Assembly: GCA_937874195.1 (NCBI GenBank)
Contig: CALNBM010000013.1
Span: 1 to 28,272 of the forward strand
Direction: 5' to 3'
DNA length: 28,272 nt
Origin: an uncultured Clostridia bacterium
GTDB taxonomy: Bacteria > Bacillota > Clostridia > Christensenellales > UBA1242
Shown one piece after another: positions 7,546 through 14,480 of this stretch; the first letter of the stretch is position 1; the number at the start of each line of letters is the position of its first letter. Under the pieces are notes generated by a model that was not told the origin of the DNA, made no database searches, and saw only the letters and a program-made list of their open reading frames with translations. The translations under genes were made by a program, and so were the position numbers.

Positions 7546-7945
7546 ATTATCTCCATTTATTTTAATATTTTATGCTTGTTTCGTTGTCGTTATTTATTTT
7601 TTACGCTTGCAAACATTAATTATTAGCGTGTGTAAGTTTTCAATCAAACAAAGTTCATTATCCTGCTTAATTATCATCTTTAGCTATATTATTAACTACT
7701 GCTACAAATTATTAGATTTGAAAAAGTGTTTTCGATACAAATTTGTTTTATTGCACGAGTAAAGTGCTTTAACTAAGTAGAAATCAAATATATCATTCTA
7801 GACAAATAAGACATTTATTTTTTTATAATAGTACTTTAATTAATATTTAATGATAAGATTAAATTTCGAATCGCTCGAATATTATTAGTATGTGAAATGT
7901 TTCTTTTAAGTTTAAATATTTTTAAACTTTACTGATTAAAAAAAA
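7546..7945. other. Intergenic region, 400 bp, no gene seen
   Basis: AT-rich spacer between mnmA and the YigZ gene, both on the minus strand. It contains a strong palindrome at 7908-7929 (arms AAGTTTAAA and TTTAAACTT, loop TATT) but no T-tract on the minus strand, so it is not a clear terminator. No conserved gene or RNA was recognised. Confidence 0.5.
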
Positions 7946-9031
7946 TTATTTTATAACATCAACTATAACTCCGCCACCAAGACACTCTCGTCCGCCCTTA
8001 TATTCTTTATATAACACCACAAACTGGCCCGGTGTTATGGCACGCTGTTTTTTGTCAAAGTCCACTCGCACTTCGCCCTTTTTAACAGATACTGTAACAA
8101 ATTGATCGGGCTGGCGATATCTAAATTTCGCATAACACTTAAAATTAGCGTTTTCGGGCTTGTTTATCCAATTAAAATCTTTTGCCACTAATCCTTTGGA
8201 AAACAGTTCTTCGCCTTCGCCTTGGCTTACATATATAATATTATTTTTAATGTCTTTATCTATAACGAACCAGCGTCCACCATTGCCATCTTGCTTTCCG
8301 CCAATATTAAGCCCTCGCCTTTGCCCTAGCGTGTAATACATTGCTCCCTCATGCTCACCAACCACAACGCCATTATTATCCATTATTTTGCCACGAGTTG
8401 CCGGAAGAAAATTTTTAATAAACTCTCTGAATTTCCTTTCGCCTATAAAACAAATGCCTGTGCTATCCTTTTTTGTTGCAGTATTTAAATTATATTTTTC
8501 TGCAAGTTTGCGTACTTGTGGTTTAATCAAATCGCCAAGCGGAAAAATAACACTTTTTAATTGCTCTTGTGAAAGTTGATTTAAAAAATAAGTTTGGTCT
8601 TTGTTGTCATCTTTTGCAACAAGAAGTTTCACTTTTCCATCTTCTATAACGGTTTTTGCATAATGCCCAGTTGCGATTAAATCCGCACCCAACATTTTTG
8701 CATGATCTAAAAACGGGCCGAACTTTATCTCACGATTGCACATCACATCCGGATTAGGTGTTCTGCCGTTTTTGTATTCATCTAAAAAATAACTAAAAAC
8801 TTGATTCATATACTGTTTAGAAAAATTGACAGAATAATATGGAATATCTAGTTTTTCACAAACCCTTTTAACATCTTCATAATCCGCAACAGCAGTGCAC
8901 ATGCCATCTTCGTCGTTTTCTTCCCAGTTGTTCATAAATAGTCCAATCACATTATAACCTTGTTCTTTTAACAATGCCGCCGCCACTGAACTATCCACTC
9001 CTCCGCTCATTCCAACAACAACTGTTTTCAT
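7946..9031 (-). CDS. mnmA: tRNA-uridine 2-sulfurtransferase MnmA
   Basis: Adds the 2-thio group to the wobble uridine of Lys, Glu and Gln tRNAs, taking sulfur from a cysteine desulfurase relay. The 361 residues show the PP-loop ATP site SGGVDSS (9-15), the catalytic Cys98 in DVMCNREIKF, TGHYA (121-125), DQTYFL (145-150) and the second catalytic Cys194 in STGICFIGER. They also contain the C-terminal YTLGQRRGL and the beta-barrel substrate domain ending in GQFVVLY. Both catalytic cysteines are intact. The ATG overlaps the stop of the upstream zinc-ribbon/TM2 gene by 4 bases (ATGA), indicating coupled translation. No cysteine desulfurase gene is in the window. Confidence 0.97.
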   Translation of the reverse strand: MKTVVVGMSGGVDSSVAAALLKEQGYNVIGLFMNNWEENDEDGMCTAVADYEDVKRVCEKLDIPYYSVNFSKQYMNQVFSYFLDEYKNGRTPNPDVMCNREIKFGPFLDHAKMLGADLIATGHYAKTVIEDGKVKLLVAKDDNKDQTYFLNQLSQEQLKSVIFPLGDLIKPQVRKLAEKYNLNTATKKDSTGICFIGERKFREFIKNFLPATRGKIMDNNGVVVGEHEGAMYYTLGQRRGLNIGGKQDGNGGRWFVIDKDIKNNIIYVSQGEGEELFSKGLVAKDFNWINKPENANFKCYAKFRYRQPDQFVTVSVKKGEVRVDFDKKQRAITPGQFVVLYKEYKGGRECLGGGVIVDVIK

Positions 9032-9609
9032 TTCGTTTTGTCCTTTTTAATGTTATTGTTTGAATTACTGATTTTTTCTTTTTTATTTTTTTTACTTGCG
9101 TTTATTGTAGATATTTTTTTAAACTGTTCTTTTAACACCTGCTCTGCCTTTTTAACTTCTTCACTATCAGCGAGCACAATAGGATAATTGTATTTATTAA
9201 ACAGCACGGCAAAAAAATCACTAAACCACATTATTACTGCAAAAGCTGCAAATAATCCACCAATCGATGCAACATTGTTTAAAAAACCAATATCATTAAA
9301 ATGATTTAATTTCATATATGTTAAAAAAAATCCCGATACAAAAGATATTAGAATAAACCATCCTCGCTTAAACCTTCCCGAATAAAAATTCCCCGCACCA
9401 AAACAACCTAAAAATAAAGTTAGCCAAGTCATTTTAATCTTGTTTATATCCCTTGGAACAAAGGTGGAAAAAAGCACATCATCTTTTAAGTTTGCCTTTA
9501 ATAGTTTTTTAGCTTTCAAATTGCTTGCAAAAGCAATCTCATTTTTTGTAATATTGCAATAAGGACACATTTGTTGTTTTATTTTATAACCACATTGTGG
9601 GCATGTCAT
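9028..9609 (-). CDS. Zinc-ribbon and TM2-like membrane protein
   Basis: A 193-residue protein of unknown function. It starts with a zinc ribbon of two CxxC knuckles (CPQC at 3-6, CPYC at 15-18). It then has a membrane region (about 59-140) of three helices whose first loop, LGCFGAGNFYSGRFKRGW, resembles the TM2 domain pattern G-x-G-x-x-x-F-Y-x-G. It ends in a very Lys/Asn-rich, probably disordered tail (about 165-193). The start ATG 9609 has AAGGAG about ten bases upstream. It is translationally coupled to mnmA by an ATGA overlap. That could reflect operon packing only; a functional link to tRNA thiolation is not implied by known biology. Confidence 0.75.
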   Translation of the reverse strand: MTCPQCGYKIKQQMCPYCNITKNEIAFASNLKAKKLLKANLKDDVLFSTFVPRDINKIKMTWLTLFLGCFGAGNFYSGRFKRGWFILISFVSGFFLTYMKLNHFNDIGFLNNVASIGGLFAAFAVIMWFSDFFAVLFNKYNYPIVLADSEEVKKAEQVLKEQFKKISTINASKKNKKEKISNSNNNIKKDKTK

Positions 9610-9878
9610 AAGTGCGTACTCCTTAATACTTAAATTGTATCAAACTTTGTTTCATTTTTAAAATGAATAAAACAAATAATATTTTTTTTAAAAATAAGCA
9701 TAATAACAATTTGCAATTATAACAATATTTCTAACTCTTCGTTTTCAATGTAAGTTTCATTTGAAAAAATATTTAAGTAAAATTGGGTTTTACTTTCTAA
9801 AATTTACTGATAGATAAGTAGATGACAATTCAATAAATATAAAAAAGAAAACTTATATATTTAAATGGTATTCTATTA

Positions 9879-9895
9879 TACGCAGTTTTCCCTTC
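9879..9895 (-). repeat. Arm 1 of a 17-bp inverted repeat flanking the PAP2 gene
   Basis: On the minus strand it reads GAAGGGAAAACTGCGTA. The partner at 10799-10815 on the plus strand reads GAAGGAAAAACTGCGTA, a 16/17 match. The pair encloses the PAP2 gene and its flanks, spanning about 937 bp. Confidence 0.55.
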
Positions 9896-9924
9896 AAGAA
9901 GAGTAGATTATAAATAGATAGATT

Positions 9925-9950
9925 GATAGATAGATAGATAGATAGATAGA
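9925..9950 (+). repeat. GATA tetranucleotide microsatellite
   Basis: Six and a half perfect GATA units, preceded by interrupted GATA/GATT units from about 9915. It lies in non-coding DNA about 170 bp beyond the PAP2 stop. Confidence 0.9.
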
Positions 9951-9974
9951 TTAATAGATTTATTATACTAAAAT

Positions 9975-9993
9975 AAGTCAACCCTGCACCACT
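9975..9993 (-). repeat. Dispersed intergenic element, copy B
   Basis: On the minus strand it contains AGTGGTGCAGGGTTGAC. It matches the copy at 17726-17748 at 15 of 17 core positions, with similarity continuing into the flanking AATAA and TTA tracts. Confidence 0.5.
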
Positions 9994-10056
9994 TGCATTA
10001 TTTTTACTGCATTATCTAAAATATAATAATATTTGATTTTACAACGGAATAATAAC

Positions 10057-10130
10057 TTTAAACACGATTGCGATTATAGTTTCATTTCTTTTCCTTTAAA
10101 ACGACTGCGATTATAGGTCTATTTCTTTTC
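10057..10130. repeat. Imperfect ~36-bp tandem duplication at the 3' end of the PAP2 gene
   Basis: Unit 1 (10057-10093) and unit 2 (10095-10130) share TTTAAA, TGCGATTATAG and ATTTCTTTTC with a few substitutions. Unit 2 includes the stop and last codons of the PAP2 gene, so the gene's 3' end appears copied into the downstream spacer. Confidence 0.7.
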
Positions 10131-10673
10131 ATGATTAAAGCAATCTTTTTTCGCATGCTTTTTATAAAGTTTTGCAAAATAAATTGTAAATAATCCAACA
10201 ATACTGCCCAGAAACATACCACCTAAAATATCACATGGATAATGCAGACATAAAAAAATCCTGCTTAAAGAGATAATAATTGCGGGAATAAAAAACCACC
10301 AGCCATTTTTAAAATAATGTGCTAGAATAATTGCACAGCAAAAAGCAGTTGTAGCATGCAAGCTTGGAAAACTACCTGAATCTGGTGGAGCTATATGCAT
10401 ATAATTTAAAAAACTAATTAAAGAACTATCAATTTCAAAAGGTCTTGGAGCTTTGATAATGCTTTTTAATATATAATGCCCTATAATAAGACTAGCGCTA
10501 AATCCTATTATTAACATAACCCCTGCCCTTCGAGTACTTTTAAAAAATAAAAAAACTACTGCTACAATTAGCCATACAAACCCACCTATAAAAGTGATAT
10601 ATCTAAATAAGTGATTGATAAAATCACTACTATGCAAATTTTCATTAACCCATTGTAATACTTGAATTTCCAC
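10119..10673 (-). CDS. PAP2-family membrane phosphatase (undecaprenyl-diphosphatase or lipid phosphatase)
   Basis: An integral membrane acid phosphatase of the PAP2 superfamily, 184 residues with about five to six helices. The three catalytic motifs are visible: KSIIKAPRP (K-x6-RP, about 70-78), FPSLHAT (PSxH form, the usual Gly replaced by Leu, about 102-108) and SRIFLCLHYPCD (SR-x5-H-x3-D, about 136-147). Members of this size include BcrC-like undecaprenyl pyrophosphate phosphatases and PgpB-like lipid phosphatases; the sequence does not decide between them. The start is a GTG at 10673 with no good ribosome binding site; an overlapping ATG at 10675 is out of frame. It stands alone between long spacers and is flanked by an inverted repeat, which may point to an independent insertion. 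The C-terminal tail is Lys-rich. Confidence 0.88.
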   Translation of the reverse strand: MEIQVLQWVNENLHSSDFINHLFRYITFIGGFVWLIVAVVFLFFKSTRRAGVMLIIGFSASLIIGHYILKSIIKAPRPFEIDSSLISFLNYMHIAPPDSGSFPSLHATTAFCCAIILAHYFKNGWWFFIPAIIISLSRIFLCLHYPCDILGGMFLGSIVGLFTIYFAKLYKKHAKKDCFNHEKK

Positions 10674-11127
10674 ATTATTAGCATTGGCAAAAAGCCCTCA
10701 TTATATGACAAGCAATTTTTTAAATTTCCTCATATTTATTTAAATATTAAATATACGATGATTTACAACCTAGATAAAATATTTTATTTTATATGCCCGA
10801 AGGAAAAACTGCGTACAACTAAACTTAACAAAAATACTATTCATAATTTAATAATTTTTTTTATATTTTTTGAACAGTTAGAGATAGTAAAACATGTGCG
10901 TTTCTATCTACATGCTTTATGTGTTTGAAATCATTTAAACTTTATTAATAAAAAAATAGCGCAAGCAAAATCGATAATATTTTTCAAAAAAGCTAAATCT
11001 GCAACTATCTCGTGTATTATGATAAAATATTAAAATACTTATTAGATGCAAAAAAATTACAATAAATAAAATCGTTATATCTGGCAGGTAACATATATAA
11101 ATAATAATCGAAGATATAAATAAAAAA
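10674..11127. other. Intergenic region, ~450 bp, no gene seen
   Basis: AT-rich spacer between the hsp20 terminator and the PAP2 gene. It contains the second arm of the inverted repeat (10799-10815). Two short frames in it lack credible starts and look spurious. Confidence 0.5.
10799..10815 (+). repeat. Arm 2 of the 17-bp inverted repeat flanking the PAP2 gene
   Basis: GAAGGAAAAACTGCGTA, a 16/17 match to the minus strand of 9879-9895. Confidence 0.55.
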
Positions 11128-11151
11128 CACGGCAATTTAAGCCGTGCTTTT
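11122..11151 (-). terminator. Rho-independent terminator of hsp20
   Basis: CACGGC (11128-11133), a 7-base loop, then GCCGTG (11141-11146). On the minus strand the stem is followed by six T residues, 20 bp after the hsp20 stop. A short T-run on the other side makes it potentially bidirectional. Confidence 0.85.
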
Positions 11152-11166
11152 TATGAAATTAAACTT

Positions 11167-11589
11167 TTATTTAATTTCAATTTGCTTTTTAGTAGATTTA
11201 GGTTCAATTTTTGGGAATGTAATTTTTAATATTCCATTGTCTAAACTAGGTTTAATGCTATCTTCCTTAATATCGCCCACATAGAATGAACGAGTGCAAG
11301 CAACCTGTTTTCGTTCTCTTTTGATATAATTTTGATTTTTATCTTTTTCATCAACATTTTCTTGTTTCTTAGCAGTTACAGTAAGATATCCATTATCAAG
11401 ATCAATGGATATATCTTTTTTGTCATATCCGGGAACGTCCATTTCTAGGATATAGTTATTATCCTTTTCAATTATATCCGCCTTTATATGACTTGTTTTT
11501 TCTCTTTCTAAAAATGGTGTGAAAAAATTATCTATATCATCAAAAAAACTTAACTCCCACCTATTTCTATCACTTGGCAAAAATCTCAT
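11167..11589 (-). CDS. hsp20: Small heat-shock protein (Hsp20/alpha-crystallin family)
   Basis: An ATP-independent holdase chaperone of 140 residues. The alpha-crystallin domain runs from about residue 35 to 132. It has YILEMDVPGYDKKDISIDLDNG (family: dlPGxxkedIxvxxxxx), GYLTVTAKK, an Arg/Phe-containing strand TRSFYV and LDNGILKITFPK (family: LxnGvLxixxPK). The C-terminal I-x-I/V-type anchor is represented by QIEIK. The N-terminal MRFLPSDRNRWELSFFDDIDNFF is aromatic-rich as usual for substrate binding. The ATG has GGAG about eight bases upstream. A very good sigma-A promoter and a CIRCE-like operator lie just upstream, so it is probably heat-inducible through HrcA. It is a single-gene transcript with its own terminator. 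Confidence 0.95.
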   Translation of the reverse strand: MRFLPSDRNRWELSFFDDIDNFFTPFLEREKTSHIKADIIEKDNNYILEMDVPGYDKKDISIDLDNGYLTVTAKKQENVDEKDKNQNYIKRERKQVACTRSFYVGDIKEDSIKPSLDNGILKITFPKIEPKSTKKQIEIK

Positions 11590-11635
11590 ATAATATCTCC
11601 TTTTTTATATTTTTAGCAAACTTAATGCGTAATTG

Positions 11636-11662
11636 TTAGCACTCTCGCCTTAACTCTGCCAA
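11636..11662 (-). promoter_or_regulatory. Half-degenerate CIRCE (HrcA operator)
   Basis: CIRCE is TTAGCACTC-N9-GAGTGCTAA. Here one arm, TTAGCACTC (11636-11644), is perfect, the spacer is exactly 9 bases, and the other arm (11654-11662) matches 5 of 9 positions. It sits at the predicted transcription start of hsp20, just downstream of the -10, where HrcA would block initiation. Confidence 0.65.
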
Positions 11663-11666
11663 CTTT

Positions 11667-11695
11667 ATTATAATTGCAATTTAACTGTTAGTCAA
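11667..11695 (-). promoter_or_regulatory. Sigma-A promoter of hsp20
   Basis: Minus strand: -35 TTGACT (11695-11690), 17-base spacer, perfect -10 TATAAT (11672-11667). It lies 78 bases upstream of the hsp20 ATG and overlaps the operator region. Confidence 0.85.
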
Positions 11696-11796
11696 CTAAA
11701 AAATGACATTTTTTTAAAATTTTATTTAATTTTATAATATTATTACCTAGTTTTTAAAAAATACTCACATTAAAAGTTTTTCTTTTAAAACAAAAA

Positions 11797-11805
11797 TGCT
11801 ATACT
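11797..11805 (+). promoter_or_regulatory. Probable extended -10 promoter of the aldolase gene
   Basis: TGCTATACT forms an extended -10 (TG-n-TATACT) with a weak -35 region. Transcription would start near 11812, leaving a leader of about 78 bases before the ATG at 11890. Confidence 0.4.
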
Positions 11806-11889
11806 TAATTTGACCATTTTTTGTATAACCCATTTATTACAATAACAAGTAATATAAGCAATAATAATTTGACTTTAAAAGGAAAATCA

Positions 11890-12816
11890 ATGAACAAACT
11901 TCAAAATTCTAAAACCATTTTTGAAAACGCGCTAAAAGGGAAATATGCTGTTGGTGCGTTTAATTTTGTGAACATGGAGATGCTTAAATCAATTTTACAC
12001 GCTGCAGAAGAAGAAAAAAGCCCTGTCATTATTCAATGTTCCACTGGCGCTATTAAATACGCAGGCATCAAAACGCTTGTGGCTATGGTAAAAGCAGAAA
12101 TTGAAAACTTATCTATTCCTGTTATGCTCAATCTTGATCATGGTAAAACGTTTGAAGATTGTAAGAATGCAGTTGATAGTGGATTTAGTAATGTAATGAT
12201 TGACGCTTCACATTTGCCAATGCATGAAAATATTGCTCTCACTAAAAAGGTGGTGGAATACGCACATGCCAGAAATGTTACTGTGGAAGCGGAACTCGGG
12301 CAACTTGCAGGCGTGGAAGAAGAAGTTAGTTGCGACACTCATGCTTACACTAACCCAATGCAAGCAAAAGGATTTGTTGATGCAACAAATGTGGATAGCT
12401 TAGCGATAGCTATCGGCACAAGCCACGGCACTAACAAGTTTAAAGGCGAAGCTCGTTTACGATTTGATATTCTGGAAGAAATTGAAAAACTACTTCCAAA
12501 CTACCCGTTGGTTTTGCATGGGGCAAGTTCTGTTCCACAAGATATAGTGGCCACAGCCGTGAAATATGGCGCAAAGTTAGAAGGCGTTAATGGAGTGCCA
12601 GAAAATATTTTAGCTAAGGCTTGTGCTAAAAATATTTGCAAAATCAATGTGGATAGTGACTTAAAATTATCCTACACCGCAGGACTTCGCCAACATTTTG
12701 CAGAACATCCAGAAGAAGTGGATATTAGAAACTATAATAAAACCGCTATGGGAAAAGTTAAAGAAACAATTAAAAACAAACTTAAAAAAGTTTTTAATAG
12801 TTCAAATATGGCTTAA
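11890..12816 (+). CDS. fba: Class II fructose-1,6-bisphosphate aldolase
   Basis: A zinc-dependent aldolase of glycolysis/gluconeogenesis that cleaves fructose 1,6-bisphosphate; ketose-bisphosphate relatives (tagatose-bisphosphate aldolase) are similar. It has 308 residues. Seen are VGAFNFVNMEMLKSIL, the metal-site LDHGKTFEDC (family: LDHG), GFSNVMIDASHLP, EAELGQLAGVEEE with a metal-binding Glu, AIGTSHGTNKF (metal His), VLHGASSVP (metal His) and KINVDSDLKL. An in-frame start at 11821 would add 23 Asn/Ser-rich residues. ATG 11890 is preferred because AAAAGGA lies just upstream and MNKLQNSKTIFENALKGKYAVGAFN is the family's normal opening. It is one of only two intact plus-strand host genes and is monocistronic, with a promoter before it and a terminator after it. 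Confidence 0.95.
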   Translation: MNKLQNSKTIFENALKGKYAVGAFNFVNMEMLKSILHAAEEEKSPVIIQCSTGAIKYAGIKTLVAMVKAEIENLSIPVMLNLDHGKTFEDCKNAVDSGFSNVMIDASHLPMHENIALTKKVVEYAHARNVTVEAELGQLAGVEEEVSCDTHAYTNPMQAKGFVDATNVDSLAIAIGTSHGTNKFKGEARLRFDILEEIEKLLPNYPLVLHGASSVPQDIVATAVKYGAKLEGVNGVPENILAKACAKNICKINVDSDLKLSYTAGLRQHFAEHPEEVDIRNYNKTAMGKVKETIKNKLKKVFNSSNMA

Positions 12817-12884
12817 AGCTTACAATTATTATAGGTTAACAGCAAGTTTTTTCGATTACTTATAAAAAAATGATAAGAAATTAT

Positions 12885-12906
12885 AAAGCCGTTTTCGGCT
12901 TTTTTT
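12885..12906 (+). terminator. Rho-independent terminator of fba
   Basis: AAAGCCG, loop TTTT, CGGCTTT, followed by further T residues; about 70 bp after the fba stop. Confidence 0.92.
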
Positions 12907-12948
12907 AGCAGAATAAATTTTTATAGAAGCCAAAAAACACACTTTATT

Positions 12949-14085
12949 TTAAATCAAATGAGAAATTACATAATTCAAAACGCAAAAGCCTTCTTGCGTT
13001 GCAAATAGAAAATTATCTTCAATTTTAATTAAACTTTCTTTTTGCAATTTTTCAATAGCAGTTTTTCTGGACTGCAAAAAGTTTATATTGAGTTTTTTAT
13101 TCACTGTATCTATATTCATGCCTTTAACCGTTCTTAAAGCAAGCATGATATATTCATCTAACCAATCATTTTCCACATTTTCTATATTTTCAATAATACT
13201 TTTTTTGCTTTTAATTTTATCAATATAAGTATGCAAATTTTTTTCATTATTGAATCTTTGCCAGTTTATATAACTATGCGCACCCGCACCAAAACCAATA
13301 TACTCGCATAAATTCCAGCAATTTAAATTATGCTTGCACTCATATCCTTTTAACGAAAAGTTGCTCACTTCATATTGAAAATAATCTAATTTTCTTAAAT
13401 AATTTACAGAAAATAAATAAGCGTCTGTCACTTTCTCTTCTTTTGGAAGTTTTATTTCCCCACTTTCCACCAACCTTTTAAATGGTGTGTTGTCTTCCAC
13501 AATTAATTGATAACAACTAATATGCGTACTTTCAAACGAGTGTGCTAAATTTATCGCGCGAATAATGTCACTCTGCTTTTGACTTGGAAGACCTATCATT
13601 AAATCGGTGTTAATATTATGTAAGCCGGCATTTTTTAAGATTTGCATAGCGTTAATATATTGTTTTTTATTATGTATTCTACCTAGAATTTTCAATATTT
13701 TATTACTCGATGTTTGTAACCCCACACTAACCCGAGTAACCCCTGCACTCTTCCATTCAAACGCTTTTTCACTAGTGACACTATTGGGATTGCATTCCAA
13801 AGATATTTCAGCATCTTTTAAAACATTGTAATTGTTTTTAAGTTCGGCTAATATGGTTGCTATTGCGCCTTTAAATAAAAAACTAGGTGTTCCGCCACCT
13901 ATGAAAATTGTGTCTATATTATAATCTTTTAATAAATTATTTTTTAATTTAATTTCTTTTACAAGTGCGTACAAATACTCTGTTTGCTTATCAAACGCAT
14001 CATCTACCGAATTAAAATCACAATATCTGCATTTTTTTTCACAAAAAGGAATATGAATATAAACGCCAGCTTTTTTTATTTCCAT
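12949..14085 (-). CDS. hemW: HemW-like radical SAM heme chaperone
   Basis: A radical SAM protein formerly annotated as oxygen-independent coproporphyrinogen III oxidase. HemW proteins bind heme and are implicated in heme delivery. The 378 residues show CEKKCRYC (15-22, the CxxxCxxC 4Fe-4S site), the following DFNS, IGGGTPS (63-69), ECNPNS and VSVGLQT, and the HemW-type region HNLNCWNLCEYIGFGAGAHSY. In true HemN the fourth Cys forms CxxxCxxCxC; here the position after the third Cys is Asp-Phe, which supports HemW. The heme-associated HNxxYW motif reads HNLNCW, with Tyr replaced by Cys. The start ATG 14085 lacks a strong binding site. lepA upstream on the same strand is the usual Firmicute neighbour, but a terminator and 395 bp separate them; hrcA, often next, is not there. 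Confidence 0.92.
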   Translation of the reverse strand: MEIKKAGVYIHIPFCEKKCRYCDFNSVDDAFDKQTEYLYALVKEIKLKNNLLKDYNIDTIFIGGGTPSFLFKGAIATILAELKNNYNVLKDAEISLECNPNSVTSEKAFEWKSAGVTRVSVGLQTSSNKILKILGRIHNKKQYINAMQILKNAGLHNINTDLMIGLPSQKQSDIIRAINLAHSFESTHISCYQLIVEDNTPFKRLVESGEIKLPKEEKVTDAYLFSVNYLRKLDYFQYEVSNFSLKGYECKHNLNCWNLCEYIGFGAGAHSYINWQRFNNEKNLHTYIDKIKSKKSIIENIENVENDWLDEYIMLALRTVKGMNIDTVNKKLNINFLQSRKTAIEKLQKESLIKIEDNFLFATQEGFCVLNYVISHLI

Positions 14086-14438
14086 GTTGATTTATTTTAG
14101 CATAGTTTTCAAGGTTTTTGTATTAATTTTAATATTATTAAAATTAATTTTGACCCAAAAATAAAAGATTACTACTTTCTTTATAAAATCATGGAAGTAA
14201 CATAAACAAAATATAGTTTCACGAATAAAGCATTAATAACGAATTCTTTAATTTTTTTAATTCTATACGCAAAAAAACTGCTTAAAAAAATTATTTTGAC
14301 AAATAAATTATATTAATAAGCTAATTTTTTGTCATCTTGCATATAGAACCTTATTTTATTATTTCTTACTTTTATGCTGATAATAACTCACTCGGGGTTT
14401 ATCTTATATCTTAAATTATTTATAATTGAATCTTTTTA
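14086..14438. other. Intergenic region, ~350 bp, no gene seen
   Basis: AT-rich spacer between hemW and the lepA terminator. I see no gene, RNA or convincing promoter for hemW. Confidence 0.45.
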
Positions 14439-14440
14439 TT

Positions 14441-14470
14441 AAAAAAAACCAACAAAAATTTTTTTGTTGG
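14441..14470 (-). terminator. Rho-independent terminator of lepA
   Basis: CCAACAAAAA (14449-14458) faces TTTTTGTTGG (14461-14470). On the minus strand the stem is followed by eight T residues, 11 bp beyond the lepA stop. Confidence 0.88.
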
Positions 14471-14480
14471 CTTATAAAAC

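Larger units (their letters stand above)
9610..10118. other. Repeat-bearing intergenic region, 509 bp
   Basis: No gene seen. It holds a GATA microsatellite (9925-9950), one copy of the dispersed GTGGTGCAG element (9975-9993), one arm of a 17-bp inverted repeat (9879-9895), and a near-duplicate of the 3' end of the adjacent PAP2 gene (10057-10093). Confidence 0.6.

Noticed and set aside
7406..7762. 118-codon plus-strand frame overlapping the YigZ gene
   Set aside because: Its first half is antisense to the well-conserved YigZ N-terminus and the rest is low-complexity spacer.
7908..7929. Palindrome AAGTTTAAA-TATT-TTTAAACTT as terminator of mnmA
   Set aside because: It lies just downstream of mnmA, but on the minus strand it is followed by A residues, not T, so it lacks the terminator signature.
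10662..10928. 88-codon plus-strand frame overlapping the PAP2 start
   Set aside because: No binding site, no family resemblance, and it contains one arm of the inverted repeat; judged chance.
10935..11135. 66-codon hydrophobic frame on the minus strand between hsp20 and PAP2
   Set aside because: Its start lies inside the hsp20 terminator, it has no ribosome binding site, and its composition is that of translated AT-rich spacer.
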